Origin: Amoebidium appalachense
Lineage: Eukaryota > Ichthyosporea
Length of the DNA: 64,000 nt
Direction: 5' to 3'
Assembly: GCA_963693365.1 (NCBI GenBank)
Contig: CAVNZM010000005.1
Span: 8,556,001 to 8,620,000, forward strand
The translations under genes were made by a program, and so were the position numbers. Shown here piece by piece: positions 23,212 to 43,980 of the stretch. Every line of letters starts with the position of its first letter. Position 1 is the first letter of the stretch. Under the pieces are notes generated by a model, which saw only the letters and a program-made list of their open reading frames with translations, searched no databases and was not told where the DNA came from.

Positions 23212-24197
23212 CCCCCCCCCCCCCCCCCCGCCCCCGGAGCCGGGCCCGGCCAGTCACGCGCATGATGTGAACTATAGGCATTGTTCTTTACGCAAAAAGG
23301 TAAATATTTTTATAATGTGTAGGAGTATAAGTGCCTGAAAAATTAGAGGTCCTGAAGCTATTAATTACTGAGAAGGTTATTTATTATATTTGAATGAAAA
23401 ACTAAGCTACTTCGAAGCAAGTTGCGCGCCCGTGCGCCTACGAAATATCTTGTCGCTAAGGTATGTCGATTTTATATTGTAGGGTATTATGATTGGCGCG
23501 ATTTGAGATATAGAATTATAACCAATCAGACATGTTCTTAAGTCAATCGTTATTGGATACATGTCACGACAGATTGATGCCGGTATGGAATGACATACCG
23601 GCACATGTGCGGCCACGTGATTCATCACTTATTGTAGGCTGTGTTTCGCTTTCTAAATGCCGGTCGGTGTGACACACCTCTATCAAGGATTTTTAAAATT
23701 AATTGAACGTTGAACGCAAAAACGCTCCTTAAAAAAAGAAAACTAACACCAAATACTTCAATATTTGGCTGCATACTTCCGGAGATCTGTGTAGATCTAG
23801 TTCGGCGGCACCACGTGTGCAAGTGGCACGGCCACCGACCGGCGCCGCTGCGCAGTAGACTACACGTGCACAGTGCCCCCCCCCCCCCCTCCTCCTCCTC
23901 CTCCCCGGAGGCACCCCTCTTCCCCTCAAAAGTTGCCCCTCCGCAGTGCAACATTTTCGTCCCGCCCCTCTGCTCACCCCTCTGCAAGGTCTTTTTTGGC
24001 ACACGCAGAGGGGTGTGCGGAGGGGTTTTTATAGCTTTGCGGAGGGTGTCCCCTCCGCAACCCCTCCGCAAAGCTGTAAAAACCCCTCCGCACCCTTCCG
24101 CGAAGTCATAAAACCCCTCCAAATGTCGTTTTCTCGGCGCGGAGGGGTGACTTTGCGGAGGGGTGAATTTGACCCCTCCGCAGACGCCCCTCCGCAA
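22832..24197. mobile_element. Foldback-like element with GCGGAGGGG subterminal arrays (probable non-autonomous DNA transposon)
   Basis: Positions 22832-22894 (ttgcggaggggcgtctgcgg...) reappear inverted at 24137-24197 with only a few differences over about 60 bp. Inside each arm the motif GCGGAGGGG(T) recurs roughly every 20-35 bp in both orientations: many direct copies at 22832-23170 and mostly inverted ones at 23935-24197. Each arm can therefore also fold on itself. The 23240-23870 core is AT-richer and has no coding frame that looks real. The structure fits a non-autonomous TIR or foldback element; I could not identify a target-site duplication. It lies between ADA3 and the G-alpha gene. 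Confidence 0.68.
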
Positions 24198-24379
24198 AGT
24201 GCGCCACCCCTCCCCGCCCCCCCCCCCTTTGCCCCTGTGGCCGCTCACTCGTTCGAGGTTACAGCACGATGGCCCCCGCAGTATTCTCCTCCTCCCCCCT
24301 TCCCCCCCCCCCCCCCCCCTCCGCCTTCCATCCCCCTTTCCCCCTACTCCCCCACCCTGACTTGTTTTTTCCCACAGTG

Positions 24380-26048
24380 TCACGACCCGGCCATTTCCCT
24401 AAGAACCGGCCATTCAAGTGAATCAATCAGATACTGGTACGGGAATCGTGAGTTGTGACTGACCACTGAAGTGCTCCACCACCAAGCTTGTATACATGAG
24501 CAAGCACAAAGTGACACGCAGGCACACATAATAGGTACACACACAACATTCACGAACGCGCGCGCACGCACACACGTTGTGCATGCGCATGCGCCGCATG
24601 CAAGACGTTCAGTGCATACATACACATCTACAGTACACTTAACGGACATGCAGATACACTCGTACACATTGCCATGCACCCAAGAAAACCACACACACAT
24701 TTAGAGTGTTACACTTGGAGTCCCTGAGGCTGAAGTTTGAGGGAGAAAGGAAGACAGAACTCAGTAAATCAAATGTGACACGCGCACGCACACACGGGGC
24801 GCAAAGACACACCCATGCAAGCTTGACCCTCGAACACATGTTGTCCCCTACCACCGTGGCACACACACACACACACCGTGATACACCCACACCCACCCAC
24901 CTACACTCACACACACACAAACACACACAGTAATATACAACAATGACCGAGTTTGGATATACGGGTTGTTATATTGTAATTACAGTCAGGGCTTCAATGG
25001 CAGAGCTACCTATTTTTCCTGACAGGCTCATGGTGAGTCCTCCTCCCCGACATCAACCCCCCCCCCCCCCCACCCCCCCCCCCCCCCCCCTCCCCCCCCC
25101 CCCCCCCCCCCCCGCCCCTCCCCCCACTCACAACCACCACCCCCCGTCCCTCCCCCCCCCATGGCCCCTCTCCCTCCCTCCCTTCCCCTGCCACTAGTAA
25201 TAATTGCTGTAAGCTCCTCCTTCCCCAAATCTTGCATATCGATGTTGCCATTTTTTGAGCTGATAATATCATGGTGCCCAAACAGCCGCCCCTCCCCTTG
25301 GCATCCCCCCCCCCGACCTCTCCCCTCCCCTTCTCACTGCGCCAACCGAGTCTCCCCCCCCCCTCCCCCCCCCCCTCCTTCCCTCCCTCCCTCCCCCCTC
25401 CCTCTCTTCCCCCCCCCTCCCCCCCCCCTCCCCCCCTTCCCCCCACCCCGTCCGGGCCTCTTCTCCGCCCCCTCTCCCCTCCCTCCCCCCTCCCCTTCCC
25501 CTCCACCTGCCCCCCGAAAAAAAAATAAAAATACAAAATGAAAATGAAAAGAATAACACTGAATAAAGAGAAAAAAATGGTGGATCAACACAAACAAGCA
25601 AACATCTATGAATAGCTATTAATTTAGCAAGCCTTAATGCCGTTTACGGTGATAACAATAACTCTTCTCCACAACTCTTCTCTCCACCCCCCCCCCCTCT
25701 CTCTTTTCCTGGGCCCCTTGCCCAGTGGCACCCACTTTCACCCACTTTCCTTGCATCAAACACATCACAAATGCTGCCGCATAATAACAAATGTGATGAG
25801 GGGAGTATTTTGTGCGTGATGTTAAAAACTACAAGGGAGGCTGCTGGTACACGTTCAACCTGTGCCGGATGTCTTCTAGCATATAAACGTAGCAGATAAA
25901 CCAAAAAATGGTGGGAAACACGTAATTGATGTAACGACAGTGAAATGCATGGGTTCCGCATTGTTTTAATGCAAGACCTGCAGGTAGATCTAGACAGCAG
26001 AATGAAACTGTCCATCATAACTTTGTAACTGCTGGCGTTGTCCACAAT

Positions 26049-26079
<31 letters not shown>

Positions 26080-26455
26080 AACCCCCCTCCACACACACCA
26101 CTCCCCTACCCACCCCTTGCTTCCATCCTTCCCTTGCCCCCCCCCCCCCCCCCCCCCCCCCAACTGCCGATCCCTGCCTCTAGATCTGAATCACCATGTT
26201 TTGATATGTGTACATATTTACGTGCGTGCCACGACACACTGACTGTTGTTCGAGATGGCCTTGCACACAGGGCACACACGCATACACAAACCGAAACACA
26301 CACCCACACTGCAACGCACACAGACATCCACACCCATCCACCCGCACCACCCACCCACCAACCCACACACATGCAGTGGAGTGTACCAGAACCTTGAGTC
26401 CTTCACAAGACCACTCGCTTGTAAATAACTCGCCAAAACGACTTCGACACTTTGG
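24380..26455 (-). other. Weak minus-strand exon candidates, possible unrecognised gene(s)
   Basis: Three segments combine an acceptor-like site with a coding-like frame. 26452-26399 reads SQSVEVVLASYLQASGLV between CTACAG and AG|GTTCTG. 25972-25832 reads a hydrophobic stretch, INYVFPTIFWFICYVYML, and ends QQPPL-stop. 24465-24380 follows CTTCAG and ends LEWPVLREMAGS-stop. A fourth segment, near 25290-25200, reads SSKNGNIDMQDLGKEEL. Two stop codons mean they cannot all belong to one transcript. I recognise no family. Chance open frames remain possible. Confidence 0.2.
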
Positions 26456-27268
26456 CTCTGTAGGTAAGGGTAACAGCTTGGTTTCGGCTATTCAACAGCG
26501 GTTGTCTTCATGATGTGATTGCACAACATCTCCGCATGTTTAATCAACACACAACAAAATGTGCGCGGCTAGATGGGTCCCATATATCGATCGTCCACCG
26601 GCAACCAGAGGCTCAGTCTGCCCAGATGCTTGACCCAGATTGCGATAAGTGATGTTAATCACCCGACCCTAATCGCACACAAGGCCTACAGTACCTCAAA
26701 GTACACACCTATCCAATCTCTAAGAGTCATTAAGTCGTTCAACTCTCTTGTTCTCTGTTTTGCCCCCCAACCATCTCCCCTCCCCCCTCCCAAAAAAAAG
26801 ATTTGACCATAACCTCACTCCTGAGCTCACCTACCACCACCACCACATCACCCTTCCGCCTCCACCCCTCCACCCCCTCTCCCCCTCTTCCCCCTGCCCC
26901 CCGCCCCCCCCTCCCCCCCTCCCCCCCCTGCGCACCACAACCGCCACACACCCATGACACTTACAGGTGTCATCTTCCTCTTCTTAGAGATGCTCCTTTC
27001 CCATCTATCACCCCCTCTCCCTCCCCCTTCCAACCTCCCTCCCCCTTCCTCTCCTTTTGTGGCCACCCCCCCTTCCCCGCCCCCAATTTTGGAGGCGTGT
27101 GTGCAGGCGATGTGGGAGGGCGTGCGGAGGACGGGAAGAGGAGGGGGGGGGGGGGGGGGGGGATGAGGAAGAAAAGGGGTGGGTTTCTTTGTTAGGGGTG
27201 GGAGGGGGATGAGGGTGGGGGAAACTAACGCCTGCAGAGTTTCCTGGGAGTGTTGGGAGAAGAAAGGT

Positions 27269-27317
<49 letters not shown>

Positions 27318-28513
27318 GGGGGGGTGTTACGGGTAAGTGCACACTTTCTGCATGTGCTCATTTTTGCAAAAAGGCACCAGGCAAGTGCCATCAAAGCTGG
27401 TGTTGGATTATGTGTGCTAAACCTTGCCGTTTTTGCCCTTCTCCGTGGAAAGGATAAGGCTTCCTCGGCTCAAAGCCGGACAAGTTGGTTTTACTTGGTT
27501 CGAAGTTCATTCGGAGTCCGTTTAGATGCGCACACACGTCGCACGAAACGTATTAACCAATACAGGCTGCTGCCTCAACTGCTTGTTCTATATTACTATG
27601 CCATTATCTTTTCCCTTTTCCTCTCGCCTCCTTCCGGGCCACCTCCTGTTTACTGGCTATTCATTCAGTGCACCCCTTTATGTTTTGTGTGCCCACGGCA
27701 CTCAGAAAAATATTTATGCTGGGTTCTGGAATGGAAAGTTATTTGCTGTGCTCGCCGACGAACCAATAAGATGGGCCCCTCGGAGGGGGGCAAAGCGGCA
27801 TGGGGTACGCAGATTGCCTGTGCCGAGCCGCCAGCGCCGCCAGCGAGACACATGCACCGCGCGCGAGGGACCAAAAAAAAAAAAAAAAAAAAAAAAACTC
27901 GAAGCGAAACATGCTCGTTTGAGAACGCATGTATTGTAATAATTTTTAGTAGGTTAGATATATCTAGCTTCGAGGTAGAAGTAGAGAAATAGCCACAGAA
28001 GCATACAGCTTTAAGCACCTTCATGTATGCAACTTCCTCTGGGGGATTCAGTTTAGTCTTTTGAGAGAAAAAGGCCTAGCCAGTGATGGGAGCTGGAAAC
28101 GAGTTATGCACTTGCGAAACGGAGCAAAGGCAGTTAAACGGAGCGTGGCAAAAGTACTCTCCTCCCCCGGCACACAAGTAGAACAATAGCTCTTTTTAGA
28201 CATTAGTACTAGAAGTAACACCAGCGTAGTTTTTGCCGTTGTTTACGCTGAAGAGCTGCCTGGAATCAGAGGTGCCCACTCTTGGGCAGGGCACCTGAAC
28301 AGAAATTTTCTTTGTCTGCATGTTTTGTAGACGTAAGGAAATTTACACAAGGAGTGTTCCTGTGGAGGGGGGTAATAGCTTTAGGGCAAAGCTTTTGGAC
28401 GGCCGCTATGCCGGCCAACCGTTCAGCTTGGCTTCAGCACCGCCGCCAAGTCTGTTGGTAGCCAACTGTGAGGTGGGTGTGTGCTTGTGCATGTGTGTGT
28501 GTGTGCGTGTATG

Positions 28514-28581
<68 letters not shown>

Positions 28582-30171
28582 CGTGCGTGAGTGTGTGTAT
28601 GTGTGCGTGTTTGTGCGTGCGTGCGTCCGTGTGTGGGTTTGTAAATGTGTTGCCCTTTTTGGATGTGCGTGTTTGTGTGGGTGTGCGCGTCTCTCTCTTA
28701 CTGTGTTTTTGTATGCTTTTCCTGTAAGATGGTTTGTGTTCCTGTTGCACACGTTTTGCACCCTAGTGTTGTGTTTTGACCCGTGGAGTATGTTGTGAGG
28801 GTGTGTGGGTTTGTGCACGTGCATGTGTTTTCCTTGCACGTGTTTCTATGGGTGCTCTCGTGCTCACTGCATGTGTGATGTGTGTGTCATGTGTGGTGCG
28901 TGTGTTCTACCTAGTTTGTGTGGCTTCTACGCCGAATACACAACTGTGTGTGTTGTTTTTAGACGGGGGCCATCATATTTCGCATGCGTACCTCTGGTTG
29001 TGTTTTGGTCTGGTGATTGCCTGGTGCCCTGCCTCATCATCTGAGCAGTTTAGGTCTTGCTTCTCTACAGGGTTAACAGATAGCTGTTAGTACGTGTGTA
29101 ACTTGAGCAGCAGGGGAGGATTATGCTTTTCTTCGGTTGTTACGTTTGGCCTTTCATCAAAGGCCTGTGCTGCCTGTGTTCATAGAAGAGCTGGTCCCTG
29201 CGGCATTCGTCTATTCATGTTGTTCTCAAATTCTTTTTTCTTTTTTTCTTTTTGTTTTGTGCTTTTGTTTAGCATGATTAAAAGGCAAACACCGGCAGGT
29301 GTGCCCTTCCTTACACATAAGACATAACATTTTTTTGCTGTTTGTGTATACTCAAGTTTATTCATGTATAGAAATGGCTTTTCCCTCACTTTGCAAATGC
29401 TTGAAAGTTAAGTTGTTAATTGTGTACATTCTCTCCGTGTAATTGGGAAAGATGTTTGTATATGGGGTTTTTACTTCGATATATATGCGGTCGTAGCACA
29501 ATCCCTTTTTCATGCAGGCACGTTTGTATGCGCTTGTGTGTAGTAGTATCATGTTCAGCCAAGGCTTTATGCTGCTCGGTGCAAGCTGGATTTGCTCTTC
29601 AAGCATTGCACACCAGGGCCCTTTTTCTTTTCTTTTCTTTTTTTTTATCTTCTCGTGGTTACTTAAGACACACTCCCTTCCTTTCGTTCCCCTGAACCCT
29701 GTTTAAGTGAGGGAGTAGGCAAGCCTTGTAGAAGCCCGACTTAGGCCATGCTTGTTTGCTTGGTTATTTGCTTGGTTTTTTTAGTTCTGCACATGATTAC
29801 ATATACTTGTGATGTGTGTTTTTGGGCTGCTGCTCCTTGAACAATCCTGTTTGCTTTTGGGCAAAACGGTATGACTCGTTTTTATGACTTGAGTTGAAGC
29901 AAAGGATGAGTTGAGAATCATTTGTAAGGGGTTAATAAGTCAAACCCGTTACTTGTAGGGGCCATGGGAGCACCCTTGTTACGGTCGATTTGTAAGTGTC
30001 TGCTGCGTGCACATTTCTTTTGGTTTCTGTTGTGCGTTTTTTTAATATGTGGTTTACTCCTGTGTTCGAAAATGTTTCAGCTCTGTGCGTGTAGGGCTTA
30101 CGCACATTTCTTCACGCGCACACTCAGTTCCAGATGGATATGCGCACACACAAAGGCATAATGACACACAA

Positions 30172-30251
<80 letters not shown>

Positions 30252-30439
30252 ATCGCACACACACACGTGCTCGCACACACACGCCGTGCATTATCCAAGC
30301 ACACATACCAGCCCGTCATTTGTTGGTTTTCTGCGGCATTGCTTCTTCCACACCCACACGACAGGTTTTCGAGCGTGCACAAAGCGGTTTTTTGTTCCCT
30401 CAGGCCATCTGTAGATCAGTTATGGTGTCGGCTTTTCAG

Positions 30440-30630
30440 GAATTCCCCTGAATTGATGACGTGGGCCCTCCGTGAGGATGGGCTCTGCTTATGACACATA
30501 CTGTGCACATGGATGATGTTGCATACTTGAATGTTTGCCTTGCATGTGACCTGACCATGCTTCTCATCGTGTATGTGTACTTCGTACCGTGTTCCGCATT
30601 CAAACCCCCCCCCCCCCCCCCCCCCCTTTT
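30440..30630 (+). repeat. Diverged copy of the poly-C-tailed dispersed element
   Basis: Shares gatgacgtgggccctccgtg, then gaggatgggctctgctta, and the 3' part gtgtacttcgtac...gcattcaaa followed by a C run, with the copy at 59973-60268. The middle is diverged. Confidence 0.7.
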
Positions 30631-31000
30631 TCTCTCTCTCTCTTACTTGGTCGTTTTGTGTGGTTGGTTGTTTTGTGTGGTTGTCTTTGTTGGTTTTTAA
30701 TGTCTATGATTCCATGCCACCATGTAATGCACATATCGGCAGAATGGGTTCTGCCTATTATGCAGACTCTTTGCTTGTCTGCCCTGTGTTGTCCATTGTA
30801 AATGTGTGCATGGTGCTTTTTAACGCATTCTCCCCCCTCTCCCCTCGCTTCACTTTACCCTTTGCACATAACCGTTTTCTTGCACCTTTAACCTATAAGC
30901 ACGCATACACACGCAGGAGCCCGTGCATGATGCGCACACGTACATGTGTCTTGTGGTTTGTGCGCACACCAATGCATACGTGCGTCCGCGCATCGCTCGT

Positions 31001-31040
<40 letters not shown>

Positions 31041-31054
31041 ACACACACACACAT

Positions 31055-31135
<81 letters not shown>

Positions 31136-31290
31136 TTTTGGCACTGGCTCCCCTTTCCCACTGCGGCTTCGATGATCTCGTGACGATTTATACCCTCTAT
31201 GCGCTGGATAAAGGGGGAGGATATACCTAAAAGAGGAAATTGGGCGAGGAGGGGGGTGAGGGGGGGAGTGGAGGAGGAAGGAAGATGGCT

Positions 31291-31329
<39 letters not shown>

Positions 31330-31602
31330 TGGGAACCATCCTGCCAGTGGTTTCAGTAACACGGGTTTGACGATTCCTCTCGTAGTCAGTGACAGTTAGA
31401 GTGTGATCGGTTGGCTGTGGTTTCGTTTTCTGTGGGTGTTGATCTTTACTTCTTGTTTTTCCCTCCTTTCATTTTGTGCTTTTTTTTTTTTTTTTGGCTA
31501 GTCTTACATTGTTTGTTTGTTTGGTTGTCCACAGCTTGTTCATTTGTGTGCGTGTGTGGGTGTGGCTGTGGGTGTGGGTGTGGATGTTTTTTTTTTTTTA
31601 TT

Positions 31603-31634
<32 letters not shown>

Positions 31635-31819
31635 GATGCTTTTCCCGGCACCTATAAACCCTGTTGCCGCACACATTAACCTTTTTGCGGCACGTGTAAC
31701 CCTTTTGTGCCACTCGTATTTCCTTTTTTATGAGCCGTTGTTGCAGCACGTGTCGACCCTTTTTGCTGCAAGTATTAAGCCTTTCCCCCCCCTTTTTTTG
31801 CAGGTGCACTGGCGGTAGG

Positions 31820-38659
<6,840 letters not shown>

Positions 38660-39226
38660 TGCCGATCGGACGAGATCGGGATCGGATCGGAACAAATCGG
38701 ACGGCAGGGGGCTGGGCCTGTGTGTGAGTTGGCGGCAGTGTGAATCATGAGATCAAAGTCCGATTAAAATGGATCGGATCTAATCGGATTCGATCGGGGT
38801 TAGGAATACCGCCAAGGCTCTATGCACAGGCACGAGCCTCCATGGTCCATTTTTCTTCTCCTCTTTTTTCTAATACTCTCTCCCACCCTCTCTCTTTCTA
38901 TCCCTCTCTATCTCCTTCTCATATCTCTCTCTCTCTCTCTCTCTCTCTTTCTTCTCTCCCTCTTCTTCACTCTCTCCCCCTTTCTTAATTGATGCCCAGT
39001 GAATGTTAGTCCTTTTCACGCTTGCTTTTCCCTCTCACATCAGTTGACATCGCCAGTGACGAGAATTGTATGGGTATGGGTACTGGTTTCAGGTTTTTAT
39101 TCGTTTTTTTCCTTTTTAGAGCGGTGTTACGCAGTTTGTGTACTCTTTAAGTCATTATTGGATGTTATATCGAGCTAGTAGGTAAGATGCTTTCGGTGCA
39201 ACGAGTATGGGTTAATAGTGTAGTTT

Positions 39227-39259
<33 letters not shown>

Positions 39260-39591
39260 CTGCTGCGCTGAATCAAAACATAAAGAGATATCTATCATAA
39301 CACAGCCAATACACGTGCATAATCAGTATATGGTATGATCGTCAGTTAAAATTTATAGATGTGCTGCCATTCGTCCATTAATTTGTTGTCCTCTGTGATG
39401 CGTTAGGATTCAGAAGATACATTTGCTGATAAAAGTGTCTACCTTAGGCCTGGTTTGGGTGTAGTTGATGTGTGGAAAAGAGATTACATGATATGTTATT
39501 TTGCCCTTTTAACGCTTGTGGGTCGGGTTCGACGTAATAAGGGGTAGGTATACGCTAGTTTTGTGTTTGGGCTGTGTTGCACGTGACACAC

Positions 39592-39595
<4 letters not shown>

Positions 39596-39626
<31 letters not shown>

Positions 39627-39738
39627 CACAAAGAGCACAACATACACACACACACGCATGCAGACACAGACACACACACACACACACACCCACACACACA
39701 ATACAAAGAGCACATACACACACACACACAATACAAAG

Positions 39739-39790
<52 letters not shown>

Positions 39791-39826
39791 ACAAAGAGCA
39801 CATACACACACACACAAAATACAAAG

Positions 39827-39892
<66 letters not shown>
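39596..39892. repeat. CA array punctuated by an AATACAAAGAGCA motif
   Basis: Within about 300 bp of CA repeat, the step (a)atacaaagagca, or once cacaaagagca, occurs five times at uneven spacing (39626 to 39828). It is a compound repeat of CA blocks and one fixed 13-base step. Confidence 0.9.
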
Positions 39893-39894
<2 letters not shown>

Positions 39895-40840
39895 TGTACT
39901 GGTAACACGTTGCTGCACTTGCCAGCCAGGCACACGGCTGGCCATGTATAGTTGAGGCTGTACATTAGCCGGGGGCCCCACGTGCATTGGGCATATAAAA
40001 AGAAATAAATGGTCATTCATATTGTTTACTGGTGCAGGCGCAGGTTGGCCCTTGTCACAGTGTATGTGGAGCCTCCGTTTGGGCTTTTGTCTTTGATATG
40101 TAAGGCTATCGTGCTCTCTGCATATCAGATGTGTGTATGTGTGTGGCTATGTGTGACTGTGCGCGCGTGCCTGGCATGTCACACGTGTGTACGTGTGTGT
40201 GTGTGTGTGTGTGTGTGTACAAGACTGGGGGGGACATGCATACTGGCCTACCTAAGATCAAACACAGTGGTATATATACATGTACACGCGCGCGTATATC
40301 TCAACCTGTGTACATCCATACTAGATATCCGGTATAATATACCACAAGTGTACACAACAGACATCAATGTTTAGACACGACTGAACTCAATTTATTTTGA
40401 TCTCGAATAAATACCTGAAATTCCCTCAAGTTAAATCCATACATGATTTCCGACCAGTCGGAAATCAGATCTGTCTCTAATAGAAACCAATCACTAAGAA
40501 CCAATTGCTTTCAGAGAGATCTGGTACGCGGAGACGTACACGATAGGACACAGACACTACAGTATACGGACGGCGGGCGGCGGGCCCGGCGTCCGCGATT
40601 GGCCCGGTCCGCCGGACCAGGGTACCCAGGGCTCGGAAATCCACGGCCCGCCTGGCGGCCACGGGGCCTGCCAGACTACCAGGTAGCCGCACTCGTGCGG
40701 GGGGGGGGGGGGGGGGGGGAGCCGGGGTAGACGGGGTTGGGGGCGGGGGGCACGCCGGCAAGGCGCGTTGGGCGCCCGCGCGTGACCCTTCGCCAACCCC
40801 CCGCGTGCCCCGGTCACGCCCGGCCCGTCTCGATTATGTT

Positions 40841-40895
<55 letters not shown>

Positions 40896-41201
40896 CCCGC
40901 CCGCCCGCCCGCCCGCCCCCTCCCGCCCGCCCAGGAGGCCACACTGGGCCTCTCCATCGGGCGGGGAATCCGCAAACCGCTAAATGACATAAATATAGTA
41001 GTAAACAAATAATAAATTGATCAAATGAATGAATAAACAAAGAATACTTATACTAGTTCCTTTTTGGGATAGTGAAAAAAAAAAAGGGGGGGGAAATTCG
41101 GAAAAAAAAAAAAAAAAAAAAAACTTTGAAAAAAAAAAAAAAAAAAGAAGAAGCTGAAAGCGTGAAAGCCTATGTGTGTGTGTGTGTGCCGTGTGTGTGT
41201 G

Positions 41202-41280
<79 letters not shown>

Positions 41281-41431
41281 AAATCTAAATCAATACTTGA
41301 AAGTCTAGCATTTAGTACATCAAGTCCCCCCCCCCCCCCCTCCCCCTCCTCCCCAACCCGCTAAATAAGTAAATATAGAGGAAATCAATAAGTAATTGAT
41401 TCAAATAATAATAAAAACATACTAATTCTTT

Positions 41432-41454
41432 TCAAGGGGACCAAACCAAAAAAG

Positions 41455-41488
<34 letters not shown>

Positions 41489-41941
41489 CAACTCATACAA
41501 ACAAGGACGTACTAGTCTTTCTGCTCCCTCACACCTTACTCTCACACCACGAATTTGGCACCACACACCTACACGAGTAAGAGGCAACCCCTCCCCCTTC
41601 GCCTCATACAAATCCATATTCAGGGTTTCATCAAGCTCCAAACCATTACCGTAACTCACACGGAAAAGACTCAGCGATTCCGCGCGTGTGGGGGCTCTGC
41701 GGCTCTCTAAACTCTCCATGTGCGAGCGCAAATGTGCGTTTGCCGTTTCGGCTTGTGCAATTGCACGTGTGGTTGCGTTGTTGATTGTGTTGTTTGCGTT
41801 TACAAAACCCTCAGAAATGATTGCTTGGACTTCTTGGGTAGTTTCCTGAAACTTGTCTGTGGCCTCATTTACTGTGTGCAGTGCACTATTCAACGCCCCA
41901 AGTGCAGCTGCCTGCACCTGGACTACTGGCTTGCAAGTCAT
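41432..41941 (-). CDS. Hypothetical protein, orphan frame
   Basis: A 169-codon frame. The first 80 residues are alanine- and glutamate-rich with heptad-like spacing (AAALGALNSALHTVNEATD), suggesting a helical or coiled-coil segment. The middle is mixed and charged, and the last 20 residues are read from a CA/GT microsatellite, so the true end, if it is a gene, may lie earlier or in another exon. No family recognised. It could be transposon-derived or a chance frame. Confidence 0.27.
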
Positions 41942-42992
41942 GATCGGTGGGTTTAATATGCATTCAACCTGCCTATATGACTATGATGTAAAAACTAGCT
42001 TTACAAGACTGCTTCGAACTAGTTGGGGCCTTCGTATGTTTCTGCTCGTTTATCGACATAGTCGGCCACATGAGTCCTTTGCATACCATGCGATGTGCGG
42101 CCGCCGCCTATCATTGGCCCTGCCGAGCTTTGGGCGGTCGTTGAAATCACGGCGAACCACTGTTTTGTATGGGAAGGAGATCGAAATACTAAAGATAGGG
42201 GGTCTAAACTGACCAGATAAACCCGATAATTCGTCCTACTATGTATAGGACCCCTTGGTGCGCTAACATAATCCCGAAAAATGACCGAGGTCAGTATGTT
42301 AAGATTTTTGAAAATCCGGCGTCGACGTTATGTTGTGCGCGGAGTATGTTACGTGCGGACGCATACTGTAGTTAAGATCAACTCGTGTCATTATCAAGGA
42401 AGTTCTAACCTATGATACACTGCAAAGACTCAGGCATACCACACTTAACCTTGATGATTGGTTAAAGCTCGGCAACACATGAAAACTAAAGTAAATTAAT
42501 GAAGTCTGATCACACATGTCAACCTAAGTGTAGCCTAAGTGTGTTACCGTCCAATCAACACACATTAAGTAACACAATGATCTACCTAACATATATTAGT
42601 AGAAAAGAAATACGATTATACACATGAAGACAAGGAGAGAAAGAAAAGAAAATAAGGAAGGAGAAAGAGAAAGGAGAAGAGAGCACAGATCAGCAAACAA
42701 GATACCGTCAATAGTAGTATAACTATAACTAGAGATATTTATGTACACACGAACATGTACACGTCTCTCCCTCTGAGTTGGTGGATCCGTGTACACACAT
42801 ATAAATATTCTAATTGATATTACAATACACGATTAAAGCCGATACAACACGATTACAAGTATACAAGCATATCGGAGATCGATGCTACACTTTACATAAT
42901 AGGAGACTCGGTGTGGCATTTACACTAAGCATATGAACTGAAACATAACACAAACTGAGAAGATCTTACAATATGTAAATACTACGTATTAT

Positions 42993-43100
<108 letters not shown>

Positions 43101-43980
43101 ATGGCACGTGTGTGCGTGTGTGCGCCATTGTGTTTATGGCACAGTGAATTTGCTGATACCAGAGATACATAGCCGGCTAGGGAGGCCCGGGCCCGGCCCC
43201 GGGCGAAGGGGAGGTTCAACAGTGTGTGTGTGTGTGGGGGGGGGGGGAGAGGGAGGGAGGGACTCGAGAGGGAGGGCGGGGGAGGGGCCGGGGGAGGGGG
43301 GGCCGGGGTTCTTTCCTCGGGAAGGGGGGGAGGGATGAGAGGGGGGCGGAGAGGGAGGGACCCGGGAGGGAGGGGGGGAGGGGGGGGGGGTCCTTCCTCG
43401 GGAGGAAAAGGGTGGGGGGGGGGGGGGGGAAGGGGTCCGAAGAAGTGGTTTCAGGAGTCCTACTATTAAGGTCTATGCCGAGGTTTCTCGATTATGACGT
43501 AGTTATGACGTAACTATAATAAGCGTGATGTCATTCAACGGATGATGTCACGAATTCAAGAATGACGTCGCCGGATTACGTACTGTTACGAGCTGGTAGT
43601 TGCCAGTGCGACGCTGCCTTCCAGCAGCTTCTACTGGCTATCATGGAGGGGCGTTGCTAGGCTCGCTCCCGGGCCTCGCTGCTCGGCCCGGGGCTCGTTT
43701 GGGGTCGCCCCCCGGGGCCGTCCGACTCGGGCTCGCCGGGAAAGTTCTCGCATTATCTGGACACATTCCAAGACCTAAATTGGAAAAACTTGTTCTCCAA
43801 TCATGTACCGGCTCAATCTTACACGTGCACCTCAAACAATAACACGATCGCCATTTGAATCTCCCGCCAACCGCGATGCAAATCTGGCTGGTTATGTGTC
43901 TGTTCTGATTGCAGTAGTTTTATTGGTTGGACCAGGCAATAATAGATTGTGTGTTCTCATTGATGCATCTAATTATCTAG

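Larger units (their letters stand above)
24198..31819. other. Largely non-coding region upstream of G-alpha
   Basis: Contains C-rich tracts (25052-25115, 25290-25510, 26048-26160), a G run at 27282-27316, a 23-base A run at 27873-27895, GT arrays (28519-28577), CA arrays (30174-30247, 31004-31134), T-rich sequence 29220-29680 and T-then-G junctions (31588-31635). A poly-C-tailed element fragment lies at 30440-30630. Several short minus-strand segments between 24380 and 26460 look exon-like and are described separately. An acceptor at 31802-31803, just before the G-alpha start codon, suggests that part of this region is a 5' UTR intron. Confidence 0.5.

Noticed and set aside
23625-24383. 252-codon frame across the foldback element arm
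   Set aside because: Its residues are those of the repeated GCGGAGGGG motif (RRGVCGGV, PPQS) and carry no domain.
24986-25032. Plus-strand exon with TTACAG and GTGAGT borders
   Set aside because: Good sites, but the segment is short, can be read equally well on the minus strand, and has no partner exons in frame.
26573-26806. Plus-strand 77-codon frame with mixed composition
   Set aside because: It ends in C-rich simple sequence, has no homology I recognise and no splice context; too short to support.
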